Source: Arenimonas malthae CC-JY-1 (GTDB lineage: Bacteria > Pseudomonadota > Gammaproteobacteria > Xanthomonadales > Xanthomonadaceae). Taken from it: a stretch of DNA of 64,000 nucleotides. The notes beneath the pieces were generated by a model that saw only the letters and a program-made list of their open reading frames with translations, ran no database searches and was not told the DNA's origin. The stretch is taken from the NCBI RefSeq assembly GCF_000747075.1, contig NZ_AVCH01000001.1, forward strand, positions 1 to 64,000, given 5' to 3'. Numbering within the stretch: position 1 is the stretch's first letter; each line of letters starts with the position of its first letter. Shown here in pieces: positions 44,910 to 53,491 of this stretch. The position numbers were made by a program, and so were the translations under genes.

Positions 44910-44940
44910 ATGCTGCGCCCTGACGGCATGGGAAGGTCAA
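44910..44940 (-). promoter_or_regulatory. CueR-type promoter/operator of gst
   Basis: On the - strand: TTGACC (44940-44935), a 19-base spacer starting TTCCCATG, then CAGCAT (44915-44910). It lies in the 59-base gap between the MFS stop and the gst start, with the predicted -10 about 33 bases before the gst ATG. Confidence 0.7.
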
Positions 44941-46193
44941 GCGCCGGGGCGGCGCAGGCCGGTGTGCGTTTCTTCGCCGAACCAGGCCAGCAGCGTGCCC
45001 GAGGCAAACATGGCCAGGGCCACGAACCAGAAGGCGGCGGCCATGTCGCCGCCCAGCTGCGCGGCCAGCCCCAGCCCCAGGGCACCCACGCCGTAACCCA
45101 GGTCGCGCCAGAACCGGTAGATGCCGATCGCCGTGCCGCGCCACGCCGGCGGCGCCACGTCGGCCACCGCGGCGGAAAGGTTGGGGTAGAGCAGGGCCAT
45201 GCCCAGGCCCGTCACCGCCGCCGAAACGCTCCACCACGCGACGCCTTCGCCCAGCACCATCAGGGCCACGCCGCCGCCGCAGGTGAACATGCCCAGCACG
45301 TTCGGCCACTGCCGGCCCACGTGGTCCGACAATTTCCCGGTGAACAACTGCGAGCCGCCCCACGCCAGGCCGTAAACGCCGACCACGCCGCCGACCGAAG
45401 GCAGGCTGAGCCCGCGCTGGTAAAGGAACAGCGGCAGCATCACCCAAACCAGCGCGTCGACGAATTTCTCGACCAGGCCGGCCTGGCACACCGCCATCAG
45501 CCGGCGGTCGCGCCAGGACACGCGCGCGAAGACGTCCCAGGTGCCGGGCACCGGCGTGTCGTCGGCGGCTGCGTGGCGGGCCGCGTCCTGCCGGGCCCAG
45601 GGCAGGGTGTCCTTCACCCAGGCCAGCGTCAGCCCCAGCGCCACCAGCACGGTGCCGCCGCCGAACACCAGCAGGCCGGTGCGCGCGCCCAACGCGGTGG
45701 CCAGCCATGCCGTGGCCAGGCCCGCCAGCGCCACGCCGGCGTACCCTGCGAATTCGTTGAGGCCGATCGTCAGCCCGCGCTCGTCGGGGCGGGTGAGGTC
45801 GAGCTTGGAGGTCTGGGTCATCGACCAGGTCAGGCCCTGGTTCACGCCCAGCAGGATGGTGGCGAAGACGATCCAGCCCCAGCCGGGCGCGAACCACACC
45901 AGGCCCGGGATGGGCAGTGCCACCAGCCAGCCCAGCACCAGCACGCGGCGCCGGCCCAGGCGTTCGGATAGGCGGCCGGCGACGAAGTTCATCACGCCCT
46001 TCACCACGCCGAAGGCGATGACGAAGGTGCCCAGCAGCAGGAAGGACCCCCGCGGCACGCCGAACTCGGTTTCCGCCAGCGCCGGCACCACGGTGCGCAT
46101 CATCCCGAGCGTCAGGCCCACCAGCAGCACCTGCAGCAGCTGGTGCAGGAACTGCACCACGTTCGGACGGATGCCGTGGACCAGCGCGTTCAA
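44937..46193 (-). CDS. MFS transporter in the copA-cueR operon
   Basis: A 418-residue transporter with about twelve membrane segments. The first loop motif is FVAGRLSERLGRRRVLVLGW (MFS motif A form), and a second GLNEFAGYAGVALAGL region is conserved. The TTG start overlaps the cueR stop, so translation is coupled. Its place after copA and cueR suggests a role in copper handling or export of a copper chelator, but the substrate cannot be read from the sequence. Confidence 0.8.
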   Translation of the reverse strand: MNALVHGIRPNVVQFLHQLLQVLLVGLTLGMMRTVVPALAETEFGVPRGSFLLLGTFVIAFGVVKGVMNFVAGRLSERLGRRRVLVLGWLVALPIPGLVWFAPGWGWIVFATILLGVNQGLTWSMTQTSKLDLTRPDERGLTIGLNEFAGYAGVALAGLATAWLATALGARTGLLVFGGGTVLVALGLTLAWVKDTLPWARQDAARHAAADDTPVPGTWDVFARVSWRDRRLMAVCQAGLVEKFVDALVWVMLPLFLYQRGLSLPSVGGVVGVYGLAWGGSQLFTGKLSDHVGRQWPNVLGMFTCGGGVALMVLGEGVAWWSVSAAVTGLGMALLYPNLSAAVADVAPPAWRGTAIGIYRFWRDLGYGVGALGLGLAAQLGGDMAAAFWFVALAMFASGTLLAWFGEETHTGLRRPGA

Positions 46194-46639
46194 TGCGCGG
46201 GCCCGGCGAGGTCGTCGAGGATGGGGCACTCGGGCCGATGGTCGCCGTGGCAATGTTCGGCGAGCGACTGCAGCGTGCGCTGCATGGCCTGCATCTCGGC
46301 GATGCGCGCGGCCAGCTCGTCGGAATGGGCCTGTGCCAGCCGCTTCACTTCGGCGCTGCTGCGCTTCGGGTCGCCCCACAGGCCCAGCAGCACTTCGATC
46401 TGCTTCATCGGGAACCCCAGGTTGCGGGCGCGCCGGATGAAGCGCAGGCGATGCAGGTCGGCTTCGTTGTAGAGCCGGTAGTTGGCGAAGGTGCGGCTGG
46501 CCGGCGGGATCAGGCCGATGGCCTCGTAGTGCCGGATCATCTTGGCCGACACCCCGGTGAGCGCCGAGGCTTCACCGATGTTGTGCAGGCCCTGGTCCTT
46601 GGCTTCGGACAGTTCGGGGCGGATGGCGTGGCGTGCCAT
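46190..46639 (-). CDS. cueR: Cu(I)-responsive transcriptional regulator CueR
   Basis: A 149-residue MerR-family activator with winged helix HNIGEASALTGVSAKMIRHY at about residues 19-38 and the C-terminal metal loop CHGDHRPECP (Cys 130 and 138). The eight-residue spacing matches CueR Cys112/Cys120, which bind Cu(I), Ag(I) or Au(I). It is 15 bases downstream of copA in the same direction and probably controls all four CueR-type promoters of this island. Confidence 0.9.
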   Translation of the reverse strand: MARHAIRPELSEAKDQGLHNIGEASALTGVSAKMIRHYEAIGLIPPASRTFANYRLYNEADLHRLRFIRRARNLGFPMKQIEVLLGLWGDPKRSSAEVKRLAQAHSDELAARIAEMQAMQRTLQSLAEHCHGDHRPECPILDDLAGPAH

Positions 46640-46654
46640 GGAAGGGGCTCCGTT

Positions 46655-49105
46655 TCAGTGCCGCGCACGCGGCGACCAGCGCCGCAGCAGCAGGGTATTG
46701 GACACCACGCTGACGCTCGACAGCGCCATCGCGGCTCCGGCGACCACCGGGTTGAGCAGGCCGGCCGCGGCCAGCGGGATGCCCACCAGGTTGTATATGA
46801 AGGCCCAGAACAGGTTCTGGTGGATCTTGCGGGTGGTGCGCCGGGAAATGTCGATGGCGTCGGCCACCAGGCGGGGATCCGGGCGCATCAGCGTGACGCC
46901 GGCGGCGTGCATGGCCACGTCGGTGCCGCTGCCCATGGCGAAGCCGACGTCGGCGGCGGCCAGCGCCGGTGCATCGTTGATGCCGTCGCCCACCATGGCC
47001 ACGCGGCCTTCGTGCGCGAGGCCGCGGATGACCTCGGCCTTTTCGCCGGGCAGCACTTCGGCCATCACGTCCTCCGGGGCGATGCCCAGCGCCGAGGCGA
47101 TGGCATTGGCCGCGCCGCGGTTGTCGCCCGACACCATCACCGTGCGCAGGCCCATGGCGTGCAGCGCGGCGATGGCCTCGGTGGCCTCGGCGCGCGGCGG
47201 GTCGCCGAAGGCGAGCAGGCCGCGCAGGGCGAAGCCGGCGCCGGTGTCGGCGGCAAGCCAGGACACGGTGCGTCCCTGGGCCGCCAGCCGCTGCGCGGCG
47301 GCGTCGAGGGGTGCGGTGCGGATGCCGTGCTCCTGCATCAGCCGGCCGCTGCCGAGCAGGTGGCGACGACCGGCGATGCGGCCTTCGATGCCGCGCCCGG
47401 GAATGGCGGCGATGCCGGTGGCCGGCGCGACGGCGAGTTTCGCCTCGCCGGCGGCGTCCAGCACGGCGCGCGCGAGCGGGTGTTCGCTGCCGGACTGCAG
47501 CGCGGCGGCTTCCGACAGCACCGCGTCGGGGCCGGCATCGAGCGCCTCGACGGCGACCACGCGCGGCCGCCCGGCGGTGAGCGTGCCGGTCTTGTCGAAG
47601 GCGACGGTGCGCAGCGCGCGGGTGGTTTCCAGCGCCTCGGCGTCCTTGATCAGGATGCCGGCGCGGGCGGCGACGCCGGTGCCGGCCATGATGGCCGTGG
47701 GCGTGGCCAGGCCCAGGGCGCAGGGGCAGGCGATGACCAGCACTGCCACGGCGTTGAGCACCGCCTGGGTCCAGTCGCCGCTGGCCAGGCCCCAGGCCAG
47801 CAGCGTGGCCAGGGCGATGACCACCACGACCGGCACGAACACCGCGCTCACGCGGTCGACGATGCGCTGGATGGGCGCCTTCTTCGCCTGCGCGTCCTCG
47901 ACCAGGCGGATGATGCGCGCCAGCGCCGATTCCGCGCCCACCGCGGTGGTGCGCACCACGAGGCGGCCTTCGGCGTTCACCGCGCCGCCGGTGACGCGGT
48001 CGCCGGGCTCCTTGGCCACCGGCAGCGATTCGCCGCTCACCAGCGACTCGTCGCTGTGGCTGCGGCCTTCGATGACGTCGCCGTCCACCGGGAAGCGTTC
48101 GCCCGGGCGCACGACCACGTGGTCGCCGACCACCACGCTGGCCACGGGCACTTCCTGTTCATGGCCGTTGGCATGGCGCACCCGCGCGGTGGCGGGCCGC
48201 AGCGCCTGCAGCGCGCGGATGGCTTCGGTGGTCTGGCGCTTGGCGCGGGCTTCGAGCCACTTGCCCATCAGGATGAGCGTGATGATCACCGCCGAGGCTT
48301 CGAAATACAGCGGCGGTTCGCCGTGGTGCGGCTTGGTGAAGAGCAGGTGGTAGAGGCTCAGGCCATAACCGGCGCTGGTGCCCAGCGCGACCAGCACGTC
48401 CATGTTGCCGGCGCGCGCCTTCAGCGCCTTCCACGCGGCGCGATAGAAGCGCGCACCCAGCCAGAACTGCACCGGCGTGGCCAGCACCAGCTGCCACCAG
48501 CCGGGCAGGGCCCAGTGCTGGTCGAAAGGCATGCCGAGCATGGGCACCGCCAGCGGCAGCGAGAGCAGGGCGGCGAGGATGAGGTGGCGGCGTTCACGGT
48601 CGTGGGCCGCGACCTGGGCGGGCGGGGGAGTGGGGGCGGTGCCGGCGGCGGTTGGCGCGGCTTCCGGCGCCACCTCGTAACCGGCGGTGGCCACGGCCTG
48701 CACCAGCGCCTCGCGCGGCGTGCCGGCGGTCACGCGCACGCTGGCGGTTTCGGTGGCCAGGTTGACGCTCGCGGACTGCACGCCGGGCACCTTCGCCAGC
48801 GCCTTCTCAACGCGGCCGACGCAGGATGCGCAGGTCATGCCGAGGATGGCCATCGAGACTTCTTCGATGGCGACGCCGTAGCCGGCGCCTTCCACTGCCG
48901 TGGTGATCGCGGCGGCCGACACGCTGCCGTCGGTGCCGACGTCGGCGGTTTCGGTGGCCAGGTTCACGCTGGCCGACAGCACGCCCGGCACCTTGGCCAG
49001 GGCCTTTTCGACGCGGCCCGCGCAGGACGCGCAGGTCATGCCGGTCACGCCGAAGCGGAATCGGCTGGCGACGTCTGTGGGAGGGATAAGAAGCGGGGTG
49101 TTCAT
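46655..49105 (-). CDS. copA: Copper-exporting P1B-type ATPase CopA
   Basis: An 816-residue inner-membrane pump that removes Cu(I) from the cytosol. Two N-terminal heavy-metal domains carry GMTCASC at about residues 21-28 and 88-95. Eight membrane segments follow, with the translocation motif [12 protein letters not shown]. The phosphorylation site is [11 protein letters not shown], the SEHPLARA motif is the P1B His-Pro pair, and the hinge is [11 protein letters not shown] CueR-type promoter lies directly upstream, and cueR and an MFS gene follow in the operon. Confidence 0.96.
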   Translation of the reverse strand: MNTPLLIPPTDVASRFRFGVTGMTCASCAGRVEKALAKVPGVLSASVNLATETADVGTDGSVSAAAITTAVEGAGYGVAIEEVSMAILGMTCASCVGRVEKALAKVPGVQSASVNLATETASVRVTAGTPREALVQAVATAGYEVAPEAAPTAAGTAPTPPPAQVAAHDRERRHLILAALLSLPLAVPMLGMPFDQHWALPGWWQLVLATPVQFWLGARFYRAAWKALKARAGNMDVLVALGTSAGYGLSLYHLLFTKPHHGEPPLYFEASAVIITLILMGKWLEARAKRQTTEAIRALQALRPATARVRHANGHEQEVPVASVVVGDHVVVRPGERFPVDGDVIEGRSHSDESLVSGESLPVAKEPGDRVTGGAVNAEGRLVVRTTAVGAESALARIIRLVEDAQAKKAPIQRIVDRVSAVFVPVVVVIALATLLAWGLASGDWTQAVLNAVAVLVIACPCALGLATPTAIMAGTGVAARAGILIKDAEALETTRALRTVAFDKTGTLTAGRPRVVAVEALDAGPDAVLSEAAALQSGSEHPLARAVLDAAGEAKLAVAPATGIAAIPGRGIEGRIAGRRHLLGSGRLMQEHGIRTAPLDAAAQRLAAQGRTVSWLAADTGAGFALRGLLAFGDPPRAEATEAIAALHAMGLRTVMVSGDNRGAANAIASALGIAPEDVMAEVLPGEKAEVIRGLAHEGRVAMVGDGINDAPALAAADVGFAMGSGTDVAMHAAGVTLMRPDPRLVADAIDISRRTTRKIHQNLFWAFIYNLVGIPLAAAGLLNPVVAGAAMALSSVSVVSNTLLLRRWSPRARH

Positions 49106-49131
49106 GGCTTGCTCCTGCCTGGGGTAGGGCC

Positions 49132-49162
49132 AGCCTCCGGCCTCCCATCATGGGAAGGTCAA
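49132..49162 (-). promoter_or_regulatory. CueR-type promoter/operator of copA
   Basis: On the - strand: TTGACC (49162-49157), then a 19-base spacer with the dyad TTCCCATGATGGGA, then GAGGCT (49137-49132). The layout equals the E. coli copA promoter (TTGACCTTCC, 19 bp, NANNNT). Confidence 0.8.
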
Positions 49163-49187
49163 CGCCTTTTGTCACGCACCGCGCGCC

Positions 49188-49218
49188 TTGACCCTGCCGC
49201 CGTGGGAAGCCGGAGCGT
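49188..49218 (+). promoter_or_regulatory. CueR-type promoter/operator of the HMA chaperone gene
   Basis: On the + strand: TTGACC (49188-49193), a 19-base spacer containing CCGTGGGAAG, then GAGCGT (49213-49218). It is back to back with the copA promoter and 44 bases before the chaperone ATG. Confidence 0.65.
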
Positions 49219-49261
49219 GTGCGGTGCCGGCCGCTTGCCGGTTCCCAACCAAGGAAAAGCC

Positions 49262-49495
49262 ATGAAATTCAATGTCTCCCCGATGGAATGCGGCAGCTGC
49301 GCCGTGCTGGTGCCGCGCGTGCTCAAGGCGCTGGACCCCGGCGCCGAGGTCAAGGTGGACCTGCTGGCCGGCACGGTGGACGTGGCCGGTGCGCTGGACG
49401 CCGGCCAGGTCGTGGCCGCGCTGGCCGCCGAAGGCTATTCGGCCGTGCCGGCGGAGCCGGCGCCGAAGTCGTGCTGCGGGACTTGCCACGGCTGA
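49262..49495 (+). CDS. Small HMA-domain copper chaperone
   Basis: A 77-residue ferredoxin-like metal-binding protein. The metal motif is PMECGSC (Cys 10 and 13), a variant of GMxCxxC in which Gly is replaced by Pro. A Cys-rich tail CCGTCHG (Cys 71, 72, 75, His 76) adds a second possible metal site. It probably hands Cu(I) to CopA, encoded divergently. An AAGG ribosome site lies close before the ATG. Confidence 0.85.
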   Translation: MKFNVSPMECGSCAVLVPRVLKALDPGAEVKVDLLAGTVDVAGALDAGQVVAALAAEGYSAVPAEPAPKSCCGTCHG

Positions 49496-49616
49496 GCGGG
49501 AATTCTTCCCACCCCCGGCCGGGCGCCCGGCGGCCGGGCCGGAACGGCGACGCCGTCTCACTTATTGAGCCGCCAAGCCGGCACAATCCCCGACACGCCT
49601 TCCCGACCCGAGCGCC

Positions 49617-49988
49617 ATGGACGAACGAGACGAGTGGTTGAACCGCCTTCGCGTGATGCGCCTGGCCTGGCCGGTCCGTTGCCAGCGCGTGTTCACGCCC
49701 GAGGAAATGGCCCTGCTGCGGCAGGGCCTGTGGCCCACGTCGCTCGAGGACCGCTGGGTGGTCTGGCTGGACCAAGGCCTGCTGCGCGTGTGGCGCGCCT
49801 GGACAGGCGAATGCATCTACGAGGCGGAAATCACCGAAGACGATGCCGGCGCCGGCCAGTGCCGCGTGCTGCGCGTCTGCGACGATGCCGACGTCTACAC
49901 GCGGTCCAGCGGCGAAGCGGGGGAGATCGACCGCTTCGAAGGCGTGCTGGCGATGTTGCTCGGGCGGCGAAAGGAGGCGGCCGCGTGA
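49617..49988 (+). CDS. Conserved hypothetical protein, 123 residues
   Basis: A soluble protein with many aromatic residues in its centre (EDRWVVWLDQGLLRVWRAW) and alternating strands, plus a short acidic loop (ITEDDAGAGQ). No signal peptide, membrane segment or recognised motif is seen. The stop overlaps the GTG start of a small lipoprotein, suggesting co-expression. The function is not predictable. Confidence 0.6.
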   Translation: MDERDEWLNRLRVMRLAWPVRCQRVFTPEEMALLRQGLWPTSLEDRWVVWLDQGLLRVWRAWTGECIYEAEITEDDAGAGQCRVLRVCDDADVYTRSSGEAGEIDRFEGVLAMLLGRRKEAAA

Positions 49989-50137
49989 CTCGGATTCTGG
50001 CTGCCCTTCTGCTCGCATTGGGCGCGCTTGGTGGCTGCGCTGGCCAGGATCCGCCGGGAGCACCTGCGTCCAGGGACCCGGTGACGCCCAAGGGGGAAGC
50101 GGTGAGAGCGGCCTGGCTGGCTGCGGCGGCTCGTTGA
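49985..50137 (+). CDS. Small predicted lipoprotein, 50 residues
   Basis: A short frame starting GTG inside the previous stop (GTGA). It encodes a signal peptide with lipobox LGALGGC (Cys 18) and about 30 mature residues ending AWLAAAAR. Its size and overlap fit a real small lipoprotein, but no homologue is recognised. Confidence 0.5.
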   Translation: MTRILAALLLALGALGGCAGQDPPGAPASRDPVTPKGEAVRAAWLAAAAR

Positions 50138-50158
50138 CGCCTGGGCCCGGGGATTGGG

Positions 50159-50656
50159 ATGAATTCAATCTTTCTCACCAGCGGGGCGCGAGTGCTCTTG
50201 GCCTTCAGTCTCGCCGCCCTGTGCACCCTTGTGGTCGGTTTTCATCTCGGTGCGCCCGTTGACCCTCGGCTTGCTGAGGATCGCATCAGGGCGTTTTATG
50301 ACGCGTCGTACAAGGAGGGGGCGCTGGTCAGCGCTGAGGAACGAGACAGGACGTTGGCGGACAGAGGGCACGAATTCACGGCGCCCACCAGAATGCCATC
50401 GGCTTTCAGTCGAATGGTTTCATTGCTCAACTGGTATCCGTGGGCGTTTGGAACCTCTTTGGCAGCATGCCTGTTCCTGTTTCGCCCGAGACTGCGTGGC
50501 GCCATGGCGGGCGTTGCGGCGGTCGCCCTGGTTGCTCTGTTTGGCGGTCCAAGCGCGGGCATCGCATCGGGTGCGGCTCTCGGGGCTTATCTTGTGATGG
50601 AGGTGGTGTTCTCGCGTCGCAGCCCAGCGGCTGGGGCAGGTTCACCCGATTCCTGA
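50159..50656 (+). CDS. Hypothetical membrane protein, 165 residues
   Basis: Has an N-terminal membrane helix (about 10-30), an external or periplasmic segment of about 55 residues rich in charged residues, and two C-terminal hydrophobic stretches (about 95-110 and 115-145). Codon use is less GC-biased than in the genes to the left, hinting at acquisition. It ends 11 bases before the putative transposon terminus. No family recognised. Confidence 0.55.
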   Translation: MNSIFLTSGARVLLAFSLAALCTLVVGFHLGAPVDPRLAEDRIRAFYDASYKEGALVSAEERDRTLADRGHEFTAPTRMPSAFSRMVSLLNWYPWAFGTSLAACLFLFRPRLRGAMAGVAAVALVALFGGPSAGIASGAALGAYLVMEVVFSRRSPAAGAGSPDS

Positions 50657-51220
50657 GACGGTGGGGTGCTGTCACAGTCCGCCAAACCGCGGCGCACCGT
50701 GACAGCCCCTGGGCAAGTTGCGGAAAGATATAGACATTTCTTCTAACCTTGTCCTCCGGGAACCGGGGGTTGCGGATGGCGTGCGACAGCATTACGGAGC
50801 ATGCTGGCATCTAACGTCACGGTAAAGCGGATACCGGCCAGCGAACAGCCGGTTGCGCAAGCGGCCTCCACCCGGCGACGCCCGGGGCCGCCAACGAGCG
50901 CGAAACCCCTGCGTGGCGCGGGGTAAACACATTTCGGCAGAACCTCGTCTAACTTTCGCGGGCGAGAAACACCGCTAGCGTCCCTTTACTCACCTCCGCC
51001 AGCGCGCCTCGAGCCGCCGGCACGGACGATGCGTCGCCATCCCCGATGGAGCGTGAGCAGCTCAAGGCAGAGCGTCCTTGTGGGACATCCACAGTCTCCA
51101 AGCCCCCTGGCATGGAAGCCTCTCATTCAAGGGAGGGCACCCCATGGGCATCTGTTGACCACAAGCCGAATCGTCGCCCCGACCCATGTCGGGGCCGCTC
51201 TGTGCCTTGGAGAAATTCCC
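50657..51220. other. Gene-free region with the candidate Tn7-like transposon end
   Basis: A 564-base stretch with no convincing gene. It begins with GCTGTCAC (50668-50675), repeated inverted as GTGACAGC (50699-50706), so a TGT... terminus at 50670 or 50671 is plausible. ACATTTC-N4/5-AACCT-N-GTC occurs twice (about 50734 and 50930), and TCTAAC three times (50742, 50810, 50948) in the same orientation, possible transposase-binding repeats. The other end was not found, so the boundary is not proven. Confidence 0.4.
51177..51194 (+). promoter_or_regulatory. Hairpin in the tnsA leader
   Basis: CCCCGAC-CCAT-GTCGGGG is a perfect seven-pair stem with a four-base loop, ending 26 bases before the tnsA ATG and just ahead of its GGAG site. 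It could affect expression of the transposition operon. Confidence 0.4.
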
Positions 51221-51691
51221 ATGAAAGCCATGCATCAACTCCCGCCGTCCAGAATGGACGGCGCCATTCGATGGTCCGCTCGAGAAATTCCGCTCTCCCA
51301 TGGGAGACACGTCTGCGGTCGCGTTGCCTGGACGCCACCCACCCAGTCCGTGCCCGTAGAGAGCGATCTCGAGGCGAATGCCATTGCGTTCTTCTCGCGA
51401 CACGCCGGCCTGGTGGCCATCCACGCACAGCCGTTCACTCTCCGCTACGCGGATGACCAGGGCGTCCACCGGTATACACCTGACTTCCTGGTGGTCTACG
51501 ACCGGGTCACCCGCGCCATTGTCCGGTTGGGATTTCGACGTTGGACGGTCGTCGAAATCAAGTCGACGTCCTTGTTGAAACGTGATCCTGACGCGGTGAG
51601 CTGCCGCTTGGCGGCTGTTCGCCGGTTGCTCGGCTTCGCCACGGTCGTGCTTACCGAATGTCACCTTCGGACGGGGAGGGCGCGGCCATGA
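51221..51691 (+). CDS. tnsA: TnsA-like endonuclease of a Tn7-like transposon
   Basis: A 156-residue PD-(D/E)XK nuclease that would cut the 5' ends of the element, allowing cut-and-paste transposition. The expected residues are present: Glu 47/51 in ESDLE, Asp 88 in YTPDFLVV, and Glu112-x-Lys114 in VVEIKS. It covers only the N-terminal nuclease domain; the C-terminal domain that contacts TnsC in Tn7 (273 residues) is missing, as in several Tn7-like elements. The ATG at 51221 has a GGAGA ribosome site. The stop overlaps the transposase start. Confidence 0.85.
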   Translation: MKAMHQLPPSRMDGAIRWSAREIPLSHGRHVCGRVAWTPPTQSVPVESDLEANAIAFFSRHAGLVAIHAQPFTLRYADDQGVHRYTPDFLVVYDRVTRAIVRLGFRRWTVVEIKSTSLLKRDPDAVSCRLAAVRRLLGFATVVLTECHLRTGRARP

Positions 51692-53481
51692 CGCTCGAAC
51701 TCACCCCAGGCACGACCTGTGTCGCCAATGGCCGGGTCATTCAGATCGACGGGGCCGACTCGCTCACTCACATGCGTGTGCGTGATGTGGCCACGGGGGC
51801 GGTCAGTTCCGTCGCGATCGCCCGGATCGAGGCGCTGCCCAAGACTGCGGCAGCCTCCTCCTTCGAAGGAATCCCTGCTGCGGAATGGAAGCGCTGCTGT
51901 GACCTTGCCAAGGACCTGACGCCCCTGAACAGCCGGACCACCGTTGCCCGCAGCGAGCTCGAAAAGCTCGCCAAGCGTCACGGCATCAGCGTCAGGCAGC
52001 TTCAGAGGTCCCGTGCGACCTTCAGGAAGGACCCGCGCGCCAGCGCCTTGGCCCGAAGCCCGGGAGGTCGGCCGCTCGGACTAAATCAGCTGGATCCGGA
52101 GGTCGATGCGCTGATCAAGCACGTCATTGCCAAGCACTACCTGCGCCGGGAACGACCGTCCAAGGAATACGTGGTTGTCCGTGCCCGCTCCCTGGCTCGG
52201 CGACTCAAGCTCAAGCCGCCGTCCCGATCCGCGGTGCTGACCCGAATCGCCCGTGAAGACGGCTACCAGGCGGACCGCGCCCGGCTGGGTTGCAAGGCGG
52301 CCAAGCAACGCTGGGAGGCCCGCACCGGCAAGTTGGAGGCGGAACGGCCCCTGGATCTTCTGGAAATTGACCACACCCCGGCCGACGTCCTCGTCCTGAG
52401 CGATGACCGCCTAACCGTGATCGGACGTCCGTGGGTCACCGTGGCCATCGACGTGGCGACCCGCTGCGTCATGGGCATGTACATCTCCATGGATCCCCCT
52501 TCCGCGGTTTCTGTCTCCCTGTGCGTGGAGCACACGGTGCTGCCCAAGCCCGAGAACGAGGGCGATCCCGGCATCTGGCCCATGTACGGCAAGCCCAAGA
52601 AGATCCTGGTCGACAACGGCAAGGACTTCCGCAGCATGGCGCTGCAGCGTGGCTGCCAGGACCATGGGATCGACCTGGCCTGGCGGCCGGTGCGGACGCC
52701 GCACTACGGGGCCCACATCGAGCGCCTGATCGGCACGCTGATGCAGATCGCCCACCTACTGCCGGGCACCACCTTCAGCAACATCCGTGACAAGGGCGAC
52801 TACGACAGCGCCGGAAAGGCTCGCCTCACCCTGGATGAGTTCCGCCAGTGGATGACGCAGAAGGTCTGCCGGACCTACCACACGCGCAGGCATTCCAGCC
52901 TCGGAGTTCCGCCACTGGTGGCCTGGGAGCGGGGCCTGCAGGACGAACAGGGCCAGATGGTCCCGCCGGCGCTGCCGGCGGCCCCGCTGAAGTTCCGGAT
53001 GGATTTCCTGCCGTACGTGATGCGGCCGGTTCGGCGCACCGGCATCACCTTCGGCGCCAGTCGCTACTGGCACCCGGACCTCAGCCCCCTCATCCGCCAG
53101 GACGAGGTCATGGTTCGGTACGACCCCCGCAGCCCCGGTGCCGTTTGGGTCCGTCGTCCCGACGGCATGCTCGTGACGGCGCCGGCGATCGCCGGGCGGG
53201 CGGTGGGCGAACCGGGCAGCCGACGTGCCCTCGATGCCGAGGCCCAGGCCCGGATGGACGCGATGACGGACGAGGGCTTCGAGAAGACCGACCAGATTGA
53301 AGCGGCCGCCCAGGCGCAGACCCGTCAGGCCCGTCATCCGTCGCGTCGCCCGCGGACCCAACGCTCCTCGCCGCGATCTGCGGCCGCCAGTGCGGCTGCC
53401 GTGAACCCCACCGATCTCAGCGCCCTGCCGGCGAAAACCCCGTCGGCCCGTGCGCCCATCCCTGTTGAAGAATGGACCTAA
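51688..53481 (+). CDS. tniA: Tn7/Tn5053-like DDE transposase (TnsB/TniA)
   Basis: A 597-residue Mu/Tn7-type transposase that joins the 3' ends to the target. Helix-turn-helix domains occupy about residues 60-220. The catalytic core has Asp 228 (LLEIDHT), Asp 309 (ILVDNGKDF) and Glu 345 (HIERLIGT), the D-D-35-E layout. A Mu-type beta-barrel domain follows (about 430-515). The C-terminal 80 residues are Ala/Arg/Pro-rich and probably contact the AAA+ protein. The start overlaps tnsA in ATGA. Confidence 0.93.
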   Translation: MTLELTPGTTCVANGRVIQIDGADSLTHMRVRDVATGAVSSVAIARIEALPKTAAASSFEGIPAAEWKRCCDLAKDLTPLNSRTTVARSELEKLAKRHGISVRQLQRSRATFRKDPRASALARSPGGRPLGLNQLDPEVDALIKHVIAKHYLRRERPSKEYVVVRARSLARRLKLKPPSRSAVLTRIAREDGYQADRARLGCKAAKQRWEARTGKLEAERPLDLLEIDHTPADVLVLSDDRLTVIGRPWVTVAIDVATRCVMGMYISMDPPSAVSVSLCVEHTVLPKPENEGDPGIWPMYGKPKKILVDNGKDFRSMALQRGCQDHGIDLAWRPVRTPHYGAHIERLIGTLMQIAHLLPGTTFSNIRDKGDYDSAGKARLTLDEFRQWMTQKVCRTYHTRRHSSLGVPPLVAWERGLQDEQGQMVPPALPAAPLKFRMDFLPYVMRPVRRTGITFGASRYWHPDLSPLIRQDEVMVRYDPRSPGAVWVRRPDGMLVTAPAIAGRAVGEPGSRRALDAEAQARMDAMTDEGFEKTDQIEAAAQAQTRQARHPSRRPRTQRSSPRSAAASAAAVNPTDLSALPAKTPSARAPIPVEEWT

Positions 53482-53491
53482 GGAGCTTGTC

